This document shows positions 32,486-40,603 of a stretch of 64,000 bases of DNA, in pieces; within the stretch, counting starts at the first letter, position 1, and each line of letters starts with the position of its first letter. Under the pieces are notes generated by a model that saw nothing but the letters and a program-made list of their open reading frames with translations, was not told where the DNA came from and made no database searches. Source of the stretch: Streptomyces sp. NWU339 (GTDB lineage Bacteria; Actinomycetota; Actinomycetes; Streptomycetales; Streptomycetaceae); NCBI RefSeq assembly GCF_003143855.1, contig NZ_QFRK01000017.1, forward strand, positions 62,668 through 126,667. Direction: 5' to 3'. The translations under genes and the position numbers were made by a program.

Positions 32486-33370
32486 TCAGCCCGCCCAGAC
32501 CTCGGCCTCGTCGGCCGGGACGGTGGTGGCCAGGCCCAGCTCCTTGCGGGCGGTGACCGACTCGTTCGGGTCGATGTCGGTGAACGCCGGGTCGTAGGCG
32601 GTGTAGAACGCGTCGACGTCGGCGGCGTTCGCGGCCTTCTTCCAGTTCCCGGCCGCCTTCGTCAGCGTCGCGCGGAGCTTGCCGACCTCGGCGCCCTCGA
32701 TGCCGCCCAGGCCCTCGACGTGTGCGTCGAGGGCGGCCGCGACGGCCTTGGCCTGCGCCTTGTAGCCGGCCAGGTCCTCCTCGACGTCCTCCTCGGGCTG
32801 GTTCGCCCACAGGGCCTCGTAGACCGCGTTCGACCCCTTCAGGTACGTGGTCTGCTCGGGCTTGAGGGACTTCGCGGTGTCCAGCGAGCCCTCGAACGTG
32901 CCCTTCTCCGCGGTGTAGGTGCAGCTCACCGCGCGGTCACCCGTCGCCCAGCTCTCCTTGGTCGGGGTGTAGTAGTAGAGGTCGACGCCCTTGGGGAGCG
33001 CCCAGCTGTCCGGGGCGTACTTCTGCGCCTCGACCGGGCAGCGGTCGTCCGCGATCGTGGCGACCTCGTCGTCGCCGGGGTACTCCTTGCCCTCGTCGAT
33101 CGCGAACTCGCCGACGACCTGGCCCTCGTGCGCCTCGTCGCAGGGCACGATCTCGACGGCGTACGCCTCCCCCTCGGCCTTGCCGTTCGGGTTGTAGCAG
33201 TCGCCGAGGTCCAGCGAGAACACCGAGCGCTGGCGAGCCACCTTCTTCGCGCCGTCCTTGGCGCTGTCGACGGCGTCGGAGACGTCCGAGCATCCCACCG
33301 CGCCGATCGCGAGCAGGGCGACAACGGCGGATATGCCGCGAAGGGAACGATACGGAGCACGGATTGTCAT
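32486..33370 (-). CDS. Septum-formation-family-like lipoprotein
   Basis: A 294-residue exported lipoprotein: signal peptide with hydrophobic ISAVVALLAIGAVGC, lipobox AVGC, cysteine at residue 27. The mature part has paired cysteines and the pattern LDLGDCYNP, VPCDEAHEGQVVGEF and RCPVEAQKY typical of the actinobacterial septum_form domain family. The C-terminal 100 residues are helical (AQAKAVAAALDAHVEG). The family name is historical; a role in division is not established. Located outside the membrane. The start ATG 33370 has no strong RBS. Confidence 0.82.
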   Translation of the reverse strand: MTIRAPYRSLRGISAVVALLAIGAVGCSDVSDAVDSAKDGAKKVARQRSVFSLDLGDCYNPNGKAEGEAYAVEIVPCDEAHEGQVVGEFAIDEGKEYPGDDEVATIADDRCPVEAQKYAPDSWALPKGVDLYYYTPTKESWATGDRAVSCTYTAEKGTFEGSLDTAKSLKPEQTTYLKGSNAVYEALWANQPEEDVEEDLAGYKAQAKAVAAALDAHVEGLGGIEGAEVGKLRATLTKAAGNWKKAANAADVDAFYTAYDPAFTDIDPNESVTARKELGLATTVPADEAEVWAG

Positions 33371-33622
33371 GACGTGTACATCCTCTTATGTGATCTTCAT
33401 GAGGGGAACGGGCATCGTATGCCATTCCTGTGGCCCGGCTACACGAAGGCCCTCACCTCATCGCAACGTCTCTGACTCGCGACGGGCCGCGAGGGTTGTA
33501 TCCGGGCTGCTCACAGGCGGGAGTCGGGAGGACCCTGTGACACACTTCTGCGGAGCCGGACGCTGCTGGACGTGGAGCCGGTCGAGCCGGCGACGACCGG
33601 ACTGAGGCGCCCGGGGGTGGGC

Positions 33623-33994
33623 ATGGGGGACAGCGTGGCAATGGAAGTGCGCCGGGAGCGTGCGTGTGCCGAGCGGCTGACCGAAGGACTGGCCGTCGCC
33701 GTGGCGTCGGTCCTCTCGTTCGGTCTGCTGGCCTACCCGGCGGCCGTTCTCGGCGCAGCCGTCCGGCATCTGGTCACCGACACCGGCACCACCGTGTTCA
33801 GCCGGCTCTCGGCGCTGCTGGTCTTCCTCGCCCTCGTGGCGCTGCCGCTCGTCCTGGCCCGCGTGGCGTTCCGTTCGGGCCGGCGCAAGGGCTACGAGCG
33901 GCTGACGGCGGCGGTGCCGGCAGCGCTGACGCTGCTCGGCTCGTCCGTCGTGTCGCTCGCGGCTCTGCCCCTGATCATCGTGTACGCGGGCTGA
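33623..33994 (+). CDS. Small integral membrane protein
   Basis: A 123-residue protein with three predicted membrane segments (VASVLSFGLLAYPAAVLGAA; ALLVFLALVALPLVLARVAF; AALTLLGSSVVSLAALPLII) and short basic loops. No family recognised. The frame opens at GTG 33572, but ATG 33623 with GGGGGTGGG before it is preferred. The 252 bp upstream hold no other gene. Confidence 0.65.
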   Translation: MGDSVAMEVRRERACAERLTEGLAVAVASVLSFGLLAYPAAVLGAAVRHLVTDTGTTVFSRLSALLVFLALVALPLVLARVAFRSGRRKGYERLTAAVPAALTLLGSSVVSLAALPLIIVYAG

Positions 33995-34068
33995 CCTCCG
34001 GCTCCCGCACCGGCGGGACGACGAGTGCCGGCACGGGCAGCGACGTCGGGAGAACCCCGTTCACGCAC

Positions 34069-34110
34069 GAGCGCCCTCCCGGACCGTTCTGGGGCCGTGG
34101 AAGGGCGCTC
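34069..34110. terminator. Hairpin between convergent genes
   Basis: GAGCGCCCT (34069-34077) pairs with AGGGCGCTC (34102-34110); the inner 24 nt can form weaker pairs. It lies between the membrane-protein gene and dapD, which converge. Confidence 0.5.
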
Positions 34111-34161
34111 GGTGCTGACCGGTGCCGACAGTCGCCGTCGGGTCAGGTGGCTTGCCGGTGA

Positions 34162-35151
34162 TCAGTTGTGGCTGTGCAGGACGTCGTTGAGGCCGCCCCA
34201 GACCGCGTTGTTCGGGCGGGCCTCGACCGTGCCGGTGAGCGAGTTGCGGCGGAAGAGGATGTTGGAGGCGCCGGACAGCGCGCGGGCCTTGACGACCTCA
34301 CCGTCGGGCATGGTCACGCGGGTGCCCGCGGTGACGTACAGGCCGGCCTCGACCACGCACTCGTCGCCGAGCGGGATGCCCACGCCCGCCTCGGCGCCGA
34401 TCAGGCAGCGCTCTCCGATGGAGATGATCACGTTGCCGCCGCCGGACAGCGTGCCCATGGTGGAGGCGCCGCCGCCGATGTCCGAGCCGTCGCCGATGAC
34501 GACGCCCGCGGAGATGCGGCCCTCGATCATCGAGGTGCCGAGGGTGCCCGCGTTGAAGTTGACGAAGCCCTCGTGCATGACCGTGGTGCCCTCGGCGAGG
34601 TGGGCGCCCAAGCGGACCCGGTCCGCGTCGGCGATGCGGACGCCCTTGGGAGTGACGTAGTCCGTCATCCGGGGGAACTTGTCGATGGACGTCACGGTCA
34701 GGTGCAGACCCTCGGCGCGGGCGTTCAGCCGCACCTTCTCGACGTCGTCGACGGCGACCGGGCCGAGCGAGGTCCAGGCGACGTTGGCGAGGAAGCCGAA
34801 GATGCCCTCCAGGTTCTGGCCGTGCGGCTTCACCAGGCGGTGCGAGAGCAGGTGGAGGCGCAGGTAGGCGTCGTGGGCGTCGACCGGCTTCTCGTCGAGC
34901 GAGGAGATGACCGTGCGGACCGCGACCACCTCGACGCCCCGGCGGGCGTCCGGCCCGATCGCCGCGGTCGCGCCGCCGCCGAGCAGCTCGGCGGCGCGCT
35001 CGGCGGACAGCCGCTCGGTGCCGGACGGGCCGGGCGCGTCGGAGAGTTCGGGGGCGGGGAACCAGGTGTCGAGGACGGTGCCGTCGGCGGCGAGGGTGGC
35101 GAGGCCGGCGGCCACCGCGCCGGTGGTGCTCTGAGCAGTCGTGTCGGTCAT
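34162..35151 (-). CDS. dapD: 2,3,4,5-tetrahydropyridine-2,6-dicarboxylate N-succinyltransferase
   Basis: A 329-residue acyltransferase of the diaminopimelate/lysine route (succinyl-CoA dependent). The C-terminal half is a left-handed beta helix with hexapeptide repeats (VRLGAHLAEGTTVMHEGFVN, GRISAGVVIGDGSDIGGGAS, IGERCLIGAEAGVGIPLGD). The N-terminal domain with HGQNLEGIFGFLANVAWTS is typical of the actinobacterial DapD type. TAGGTT ends 6 nt before the ATG, suggesting a leaderless transcript. It shares a pathway with dapA 8 kb away but not an operon. Confidence 0.95.
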   Translation of the reverse strand: MTDTTAQSTTGAVAAGLATLAADGTVLDTWFPAPELSDAPGPSGTERLSAERAAELLGGGATAAIGPDARRGVEVVAVRTVISSLDEKPVDAHDAYLRLHLLSHRLVKPHGQNLEGIFGFLANVAWTSLGPVAVDDVEKVRLNARAEGLHLTVTSIDKFPRMTDYVTPKGVRIADADRVRLGAHLAEGTTVMHEGFVNFNAGTLGTSMIEGRISAGVVIGDGSDIGGGASTMGTLSGGGNVIISIGERCLIGAEAGVGIPLGDECVVEAGLYVTAGTRVTMPDGEVVKARALSGASNILFRRNSLTGTVEARPNNAVWGGLNDVLHSHN

Positions 35152-35157
35152 GAGGGC

Positions 35158-35163
35158 AACCTA
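35158..35163 (-). promoter_or_regulatory. -10 box of dapD (leaderless)
   Basis: TAGGTT on the minus strand stands 6 nt before the dapD ATG, with no Shine-Dalgarno between. The start codon would be at the 5' end of the message. No clear -35. Confidence 0.4.
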
Positions 35164-35204
35164 ACCAGGGGGGGCCCGGCGATGCGAACCGGCGTCGTGC
35201 CGTC

Positions 35205-35747
35205 TCAGGTACCGGAAATGACCCGGTCCAGCATCCCCCGCGCATACGCCTCGTCGTACGGCGTGTCGGTCAGCAGTACCTGGAGGCAGATGCCGTCCAT
35301 CAGGGCGACCAGGGCGCGGGCCGTGACCGGGTCCGTGCGGCGCGACAGCAGTGCGGTGACGTCCTCGCACCATTCGGCCGCCACGGGGCGCAGCGCGGGT
35401 CGGCGCAGGGCGGCCAGATACAGCTCGTACTCCAGCTCGACGCCGGTGCGCTCGCCGGCGAGCCATTCGCCGAGCAGCCCGGCGAGCTCGGTCGCCAGGT
35501 CGGTGCGCGTGTCCTCCAGGCCGCCGCGTGAGGCGACGGCCTTGGCGAAGCCCTCGTTCGCCTGGCGCAGCGCGGCGACCATCAGCTCGTCGAGGGTCTT
35601 GAAGTGGTACGTCGTGGAGCCGAGCGGCACGTCGGCCTCGGCGGCGACGCTGCGGTGGCTGAGCCCAGCGATGCCGCTCCTGCCGATCACCCGGATCGCC
35701 GCGTCGATGATCCGCCGGCGCCGCTCGGGGTCGTACCGCCGGGCCAT
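35205..35747 (-). CDS. TetR family regulator of the SMR transporter
   Basis: A 180-residue repressor. HTH: RRRIIDAAIRVIGRSGIAGL, then AAEADVPLGSTTYHFKTLDEL. The C-terminal domain is a small-molecule pocket of the type found with SMR and other multidrug pumps (WLAGERTGVELEYELYLAAL). Its ATG shares one base with the stop of the SMR gene (TGATG), so both are one operon and the repressor probably controls it through the palindrome at 36067. Longer open frames upstream are shadows. Confidence 0.92.
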   Translation of the reverse strand: MARRYDPERRRRIIDAAIRVIGRSGIAGLSHRSVAAEADVPLGSTTYHFKTLDELMVAALRQANEGFAKAVASRGGLEDTRTDLATELAGLLGEWLAGERTGVELEYELYLAALRRPALRPVAAEWCEDVTALLSRRTDPVTARALVALMDGICLQVLLTDTPYDEAYARGMLDRVISGT

Positions 35748-36067
35748 CAGTGCGCGCCGCCGAGGTTGAGCACGACCACGCCCACGATGATCAGCGCGAT
35801 GCCGAGGGCCTTGACCGCGGTGAGCCCCTCCCCCATGAACATGACGCCGATCGCGGCGATGGCGGCGGTGCCCACCCCGGCCCAGATGGCGTACGCGGTG
35901 CCGATGGACAGGGTCCGCAGCGTCTGCGCGAGCAGGGTGAAGGAGATCACGTACCCGATCAACGTCAGCAGCGAGGGCCAGAGTCTGCTGAAGCCGTCGC
36001 TGTACTTCATTGCGGTGGTGGCGCCCACCTCTGCGGCGATCGCCCCGGCGAGCAGCAGGTATCCCAT
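35747..36067 (-). CDS. Small multidrug resistance (SMR/EmrE-type) efflux protein
   Basis: A 106-residue, four-helix membrane protein exchanging protons for cationic drugs as a dimer. The essential glutamate is in LLAGAIAAEVGATTAMKYSD (E14 position), with SDGFSRLWPS, YAIWAGVGTA and LGIALIIVGVVVLNLGG following the EmrE/QacE pattern. ATG 36067 is chosen: it gives the usual length, and the longer frame to 36100 lies across the operator. Coupled to its TetR regulator. Confidence 0.93.
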   Translation of the reverse strand: MGYLLLAGAIAAEVGATTAMKYSDGFSRLWPSLLTLIGYVISFTLLAQTLRTLSIGTAYAIWAGVGTAAIAAIGVMFMGEGLTAVKALGIALIIVGVVVLNLGGAH

Positions 36068-36084
36068 GTGTACGAGCGTACACA
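36067..36084. promoter_or_regulatory. TetR operator-like palindrome at SMR start
   Basis: TGTGTACG-AG-CGTACACA is an 18-bp inverted repeat, perfect except the two central bases, touching the SMR start codon. Binding here would block transcription of the SMR-TetR operon. Confidence 0.65.
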
Positions 36085-36121
36085 ACGGACGGCCGCACAA
36101 GCACGGAGGAAGGAAAAGAGG

Positions 36122-36158
36122 AACGGCGGGTGATCCCCTGTGGGGATCACCCGCCGTT
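36122..36158 (-). terminator. Terminator of the suf operon
   Basis: A perfect 17-bp stem (36122-36138 with 36142-36158) with a 3-nt loop, 38 nt past the last suf gene. On the minus strand it is followed by a pyrimidine run with several T's, closer to a classical terminator than most here. Confidence 0.85.
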
Positions 36159-36196
36159 TCTCCGACGTGCGTGCGACCGACCGCCCGTGCCTCGTC

Positions 36197-36529
36197 TCAG
36201 ACGTTGAAGCCGAGCGCCCTCAGCTGCTCGCGGCCGTCGTCCGTGATCTTGTCGGGGCCCCACGGGGGCATCCAGACCCAGTTGATGCGCAGCTCGTTGA
36301 CCAGTCCGTCCGTCGCGGACTTGGCCTGGTCCTCGATGACGTCCGTCAGCGGGCAGGCCGCGGACGTGAGGGTCATGTCGACGGTCGCCACATTGCCGTC
36401 GTCGACGTGGACGCCGTAGATCAGGCCGAGATTGACGACGTCGATGCCCAGTTCGGGGTCGACGACGTCCATCAGTGCCTCGCGGACCTCCTCCTCGGAG
36501 GCCGGTTTCATCTCCACGGTCTCGCTCAT
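36197..36529 (-). CDS. Metal-sulfur cluster assembly factor (DUF59/SufT-like)
   Basis: A 110-residue DUF59 (MIP18) protein: VREALMDVVDPELGIDVVNL, GLIYGV, and the conserved cysteine in LTSAACPLTDVIEDQ. Such proteins help mature Fe-S proteins. It ends the suf operon, and its ATG overlaps the sufU stop (ATGA). The C-terminal WVWMPPWGPDKIT stretch is typical for the actinobacterial form. Confidence 0.92.
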   Translation of the reverse strand: MSETVEMKPASEEEVREALMDVVDPELGIDVVNLGLIYGVHVDDGNVATVDMTLTSAACPLTDVIEDQAKSATDGLVNELRINWVWMPPWGPDKITDDGREQLRALGFNV

Positions 36530-36990
36530 GCCGTTGTCCTTTCGGCGTCGGTGCCCAGCGCCTGGGCCGTCGCGTCCTTCCACGCCATCCAGCTGAGGAG
36601 GGCGCACTTGACCCGGGCCGGGTACTTGGAGACCCCGGCGAACGCGACCGCGTCCTCCAGGATCTCCTCCATCGCGTCGTCGGGCTCGATCTTCCCCTTG
36701 GACTGCATCAGTTCCAGGAAGGTCTCCTGGATCGTCTGCGCCCTGGCGAGCTCTTCTCCGACCAGCAGCTCGTTCAGCACGGAGGCGGAGGCCTGGCTGA
36801 TGGAGCAGCCCTGCCCCTCGTAGGAGACGTCTCTGATCGTCGTGCCGTCGTACTTCACGCGCAGCGTGATCTCGTCGCCGCACGTCGGGTTGACGTGGTG
36901 CACCTCGGCGTCGCCATCCCGCAAGCCCCGCCCGTGCGGGTTCTTGTAGTGGTCCAGGATGACTTCCTGGTACATCGAATCCAGCTTCAT
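36526..36990 (-). CDS. sufU: SufU, zinc-dependent sulfur transfer/scaffold protein
   Basis: A 154-residue IscU-like protein. The zinc/sulfur-accepting ligands are in NPTCGDEI (Cys, Asp), YEGQGCSISQAS and KYPARVKCALLSW. The extra loop between the second and third cysteines (LMQSKGKIEPDDAMEEILED) marks SufU rather than IscU. It takes persulfide from SufS. The sufS stop is 19 bp upstream. It overlaps the DUF59 gene. Confidence 0.95.
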   Translation of the reverse strand: MKLDSMYQEVILDHYKNPHGRGLRDGDAEVHHVNPTCGDEITLRVKYDGTTIRDVSYEGQGCSISQASASVLNELLVGEELARAQTIQETFLELMQSKGKIEPDDAMEEILEDAVAFAGVSKYPARVKCALLSWMAWKDATAQALGTDAERTTA

Positions 36991-37009
36991 GCGATCGCTC
37001 GCCAGCCCC

Positions 37010-38266
37010 TCAGCCGAAGAAGTTCCGTACGTGCTCCAGTCCGTCGACCAGAGCGTCGATCTCGGCCGGCGTGGAGTACAGATAGAACGACGCTCGCGTG
37101 GTTGCTGGAATTCCGTACCGGAGGCAGACCGGCCGCGCGCAGTGGTGGCCGACCCGGACCGCGATGCCCTGCTCGTCGAGGACCTGGCCCACGTCGTGCG
37201 GGTGGATGTCCCCCAGCACGAAGGAGATCGCGGCGCCGCGCTCCTCGGCCGTGGCGGGGCCGATGATGCGCAGGTCCGGGACCTCGGACAGGCGCTTGAC
37301 GGCGTACTCGGTGATGGCGTGCTCGTGGGCGAGGATCTTGTCCATGCCGATGGCGCTCAGGTAGTCGATCGCCGCGCCCATGCCGACCGCCTGCGCGACC
37401 GGCGGGGTGCCCGCCTCGAACTTGTGCGGGGCCGGGGCGTACGTCGAGGAGCTCATCGACACGGTCTCGATCATCTCGCCGCCGCCGAGGAACGGCGGCA
37501 GGTCCTCGAGCAGCTCCTGACGGCCCCACAGGACGCCGATGCCGGTCGGAGCGCACATCTTGTGGCCGGTGAAGGCCACGAAGTCGGCCTGGAGGGCCTG
37601 GACGTCCAGCGGCATGTGCGGCGCGGCCTGGGAGGCGTCGATGCACACCAGGGCGCCGACCTCCTGGGCGCGGCGCACGATCGCCTCGACCGGGTTGACC
37701 GTGCCCAGGATGTTGGACACCAGCACGAAGGAGACGACCTTCGTCCTCTCGGTGATGACCTCGTCGATGTTGGACAGGTCGAGCCGGCCGTCGTCGGTGA
37801 GGCCGAACCACTTCAGCTTGGCGCCGGTACGCTGCGCGAGCAGCTGCCACGGCACGATGTTGGAGTGGTGCTCCATCTCCGTGATGACGATCTCGGTCTC
37901 GTGGTCCACCCGGTAGGGCTCGTCGGCCCAGCCGAGCATGTTCGCCACGAGGTTGAGCGACTCGGAGGCGTTCTTGGTGAAGATCACCTCGTCGCGGCTG
38001 GGCGCGTTGATGAACGCGGCGACCTTGTCGCGCGCGCCCTCGTACAGCGCCGTGGCCTCCTCGGCGAGGACGTGCACGCCACGATGGACGTTGGCGTTGT
38101 GGCGCTCGTAGTACTCGCTGAGCGCGTCCAGTACCTGACGGGGTTTCTGGCTGGTCGCCGCGTTGTCCAGGTAGACCAGTTTCCGCCCGTCGTGGAGCTG
38201 GCGGTCCAGGATCGGGAAGTCCTTGCGGATCGCCTCGGTGTCGAGGAGGCCCGGCAGCTGTGTCAC
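37010..38266 (-). CDS. sufS: SufS, cysteine desulfurase
   Basis: A 418-residue class II (SufS/CsdB) PLP desulfurase. It takes sulfur from cysteine. Visible motifs: YLDNAATSQKPRQVLDAL, VIFTKNASESLNLVA, EMEHHSNIVPW (PLP-stacking His), the PLP lysine in FVAFTGHKMCAPTG and the persulfide cysteine in VRVGHHCARPVCL. The ATG at 38266 overlaps the sufC stop (ATGA). Confidence 0.95.
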   Translation of the reverse strand: MTQLPGLLDTEAIRKDFPILDRQLHDGRKLVYLDNAATSQKPRQVLDALSEYYERHNANVHRGVHVLAEEATALYEGARDKVAAFINAPSRDEVIFTKNASESLNLVANMLGWADEPYRVDHETEIVITEMEHHSNIVPWQLLAQRTGAKLKWFGLTDDGRLDLSNIDEVITERTKVVSFVLVSNILGTVNPVEAIVRRAQEVGALVCIDASQAAPHMPLDVQALQADFVAFTGHKMCAPTGIGVLWGRQELLEDLPPFLGGGEMIETVSMSSSTYAPAPHKFEAGTPPVAQAVGMGAAIDYLSAIGMDKILAHEHAITEYAVKRLSEVPDLRIIGPATAEERGAAISFVLGDIHPHDVGQVLDEQGIAVRVGHHCARPVCLRYGIPATTRASFYLYSTPAEIDALVDGLEHVRNFFG

Positions 38267-39027
38267 TCGGATGCGCCACCCTTCACGTAAGCCTCGTAGC
38301 CCTCGTTCTCCAGCTTGTCCGCGAGCTCGGCGCCGCCGGACTCGGCGATCCGGCCGTCGGCGAACACGTGGACGTAGTCGGGCTTGATGTAGCGCAGGAT
38401 GCGCGTGTAGTGCGTGATCAGCAGGGTGCCGACCTCGCCGGACTCGCGGATCCGGTTGACGCCCTCGGAGACGATGCGCAGCGCGTCGACGTCCAGGCCG
38501 GAGTCGGTCTCGTCGAGGATCGCGACCTTGGGCTTGAGCAGCTCCAGCTGGAGGATCTCGTGGCGCTTCTTCTCACCGCCGGAGAAGCCCTCGTTGACGT
38601 TGCGCTCGGCGAAGGCGGGGTCCATGTGGAGGCGCTCCATGGTCTCCTTGACCTCCTTCACCCAGTGGCGCAGCTTGGGCGCCTCACCGCGGATGGCGGT
38701 GGCGGAGGTGCGCAGGAAGTTGGAGACGGAGACACCGGGGACCTCGACCGGGTACTGCATGGCGAGGAACAGTCCGGCGCGGGCGCGCTCGTCGACGGAC
38801 ATCTCCAGGACGTCCTCGCCGTCGAGGGTGACGCTGCCGCCGGAGACGGTGTACTTGGGGTGACCGGCCAGGGCGTAGGCGAGGGTCGACTTGCCGGAGC
38901 CGTTGGGGCCCATGATGGCGTGCGTCTCGCCCTGCTTCACGGTGAGGTCGACGCCCTTGAGGATCTCCTTCGTGGCGTTGTCGGCCTCGACGGTGACGTG
39001 CAGGTCTCGGATTTCAAGCGTTGCCAT
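38263..39027 (-). CDS. sufC: SufC, Fe-S assembly ATPase
   Basis: A 254-residue ABC-type ATPase of the SufBCD scaffold: Walker A in GPNGSGKSTLAYALAG, SufC-typical FLAMQYPVEVPGVSVSNFLR, signature FSGGEKKRHEILQLEL, Walker B in VAILDETDSGLD, and a switch His in THYTRIL. ATG 39027 is preferred over upstream codons since MATLEIRDLHV is the family start. 7 bp downstream of the Rieske gene. Confidence 0.96.
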   Translation of the reverse strand: MATLEIRDLHVTVEADNATKEILKGVDLTVKQGETHAIMGPNGSGKSTLAYALAGHPKYTVSGGSVTLDGEDVLEMSVDERARAGLFLAMQYPVEVPGVSVSNFLRTSATAIRGEAPKLRHWVKEVKETMERLHMDPAFAERNVNEGFSGGEKKRHEILQLELLKPKVAILDETDSGLDVDALRIVSEGVNRIRESGEVGTLLITHYTRILRYIKPDYVHVFADGRIAESGGAELADKLENEGYEAYVKGGASE

Positions 39028-39034
39028 GGGTGCC

Positions 39035-39364
39035 TCAGGACTCCTGGGTGAGGGAGGCGCGTACGTCAACAAGGACGCTGCCCCCTTCGATCTTTACGGG
39101 GTATACGGGGACGGGGCGCGTGGCCGGAAGACTGTCGGGCTTGCCCGAGCGGAGGTCGAAGCGCGAGCCGTGCAGCCAGCACTCGATGTGGCAGTCGTCG
39201 ACCTCGCCCTCCGAGAGGGAGACGTTGGCGTGCGAGCAGATGTCGTTGATCGCGAACACCTCGCCCTCGGTGTGCACGATGGAGACCGGCGTGCCGTCGA
39301 GCTCCACCCTTTTCGGGGTGTCCTCCTCCAGCTCGCTCAGCCCGCAGGCGCGTTGGAAGGTCAT
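39035..39364 (-). CDS. Rieske [2Fe-2S] ferredoxin of the suf operon
   Basis: A 109-residue Rieske protein: cluster ligands CSH in INDICSHANVSLSEG and CWLH in CHIECWLHGSRFDLRSG. It resembles the small ferredoxins of non-haem dioxygenases, but here it is embedded between sufD and sufC. It may donate electrons during cluster assembly. ATG 39364 overlaps the sufD stop (ATGA). Confidence 0.93.
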   Translation of the reverse strand: MTFQRACGLSELEEDTPKRVELDGTPVSIVHTEGEVFAINDICSHANVSLSEGEVDDCHIECWLHGSRFDLRSGKPDSLPATRPVPVYPVKIEGGSVLVDVRASLTQES

Positions 39365-40545
39365 GCGACCGCCGCCTCCAGCTCCTCCTCGATCTTGGCG
39401 ATCAGGCGCTCCTCGATGTCCGGGACGCCGATCTGCTGGACGAGCTCGGCGAAGAAGCCGCGGACCACCAAGCGGCGGGCGTCCTTCTCGTGGATGCCGC
39501 GGGCCATCAGGTAGAAGAGCTGCTCGTCGTCGAAGCGGCCGGTCGCGGAGGCGTGGCCGGCGCCGACGATCTCACCGGTCTCGATCTCCAGGTTGGGCAC
39601 GGAGTCGACGCGGGCGCCGTCGGTCAGCACCAGGTTGCGGTTCATCTCGTAGGTGTCGGTGCCCTCGGCCTTGGCCTCGATGAGCACGTCACCGATCCAC
39701 ACGGCGTGCGCGTCGTCGCCCTGGAGCGCGCCCTTGTAGGCGACGTTCGACTTGCAGTGCGGAACGTTGTGGTCGACCAGGAGGCGGTGCTCCTGGTGCT
39801 GGCCGGCGTCGGTGAAGTACAGGCCGAACAGCTCGGCCTCACCGCCGGTGCCCGCGTAGGCCACCCGGGGGTGCAGCCGGACCAGGTCGCCGCCGAAGGT
39901 GACGACGACCGACTTGAAGGAGGCGTCGCGGCCGACGAGGGCGTTGTGCTGGGCGACGTGCACGGCCTTCTCGTCCCAGTCCTGGATGGAGACGACGGTG
40001 AGCTTGGCGCCGTCGCCGAGGACGTACTCGACGTTCGCGGCGAGCACCGCGTCACCGGTGTGGTCGATGACGACGACCGCCTCGGCGAAGGCGCCGAGCT
40101 CGATCACCTGGTGCCCGTAGGCGGCGCCGCCCTCGCCGTGCACCGCGATGCGGATCGGCTCGGTGAGGACGGCCTCCTTCGGCACGGTCACGACCGAGGC
40201 CTGCTCGAAGGCGGAGTACGCCTGGGCGGCGACGCGGTCGACCGGCTTGCCCGCCCGGCCGAGCCGCGCGTCGTCGCGGCCGACGGTCTCGACGCGGACG
40301 CCCTCGGGCACGTCGATGGCGACCTTGACGCCGTCACCGGTGGCGGCGGCGGTGCCGTCGTGCAGACCGCGCAGCCGCTCCAGCGGGGTGAACCGCCACT
40401 CCTCCTCACGGCCGTGGGGGACGGGGAAGTCCGCCACGTCGAAGGACGGGGGCGCGCTCATGCGGGTGGCGACGGTCGACTCGGCGGCCACCGCGATCGA
40501 GCCGGCGGTGGTGGAACCCACCGGGATGTTCTGAGCCTCAGCCAT
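39361..40545 (-). CDS. sufD: SufD, Fe-S scaffold subunit
   Basis: A 394-residue SufBD-core protein: a right-handed beta helix with PHGREEEWRFTPLERLRGL at the start, LYFTDAGQHQEHRLLVDHN in the core (TGQHQxH pattern) and GHASATGRFDDEQLFYLMARG, ending with FFAELVQQIG. It partners SufB and SufC. 58 bp downstream of sufB. Confidence 0.96.
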   Translation of the reverse strand: MAEAQNIPVGSTTAGSIAVAAESTVATRMSAPPSFDVADFPVPHGREEEWRFTPLERLRGLHDGTAAATGDGVKVAIDVPEGVRVETVGRDDARLGRAGKPVDRVAAQAYSAFEQASVVTVPKEAVLTEPIRIAVHGEGGAAYGHQVIELGAFAEAVVVIDHTGDAVLAANVEYVLGDGAKLTVVSIQDWDEKAVHVAQHNALVGRDASFKSVVVTFGGDLVRLHPRVAYAGTGGEAELFGLYFTDAGQHQEHRLLVDHNVPHCKSNVAYKGALQGDDAHAVWIGDVLIEAKAEGTDTYEMNRNLVLTDGARVDSVPNLEIETGEIVGAGHASATGRFDDEQLFYLMARGIHEKDARRLVVRGFFAELVQQIGVPDIEERLIAKIEEELEAAVA

Positions 40546-40603
40546 GGCTGTCGTAGTGCTCGCTTTCCTTTGCGTAAGGGGCTTGACGGAACGGCGTGGG
40601 GTG

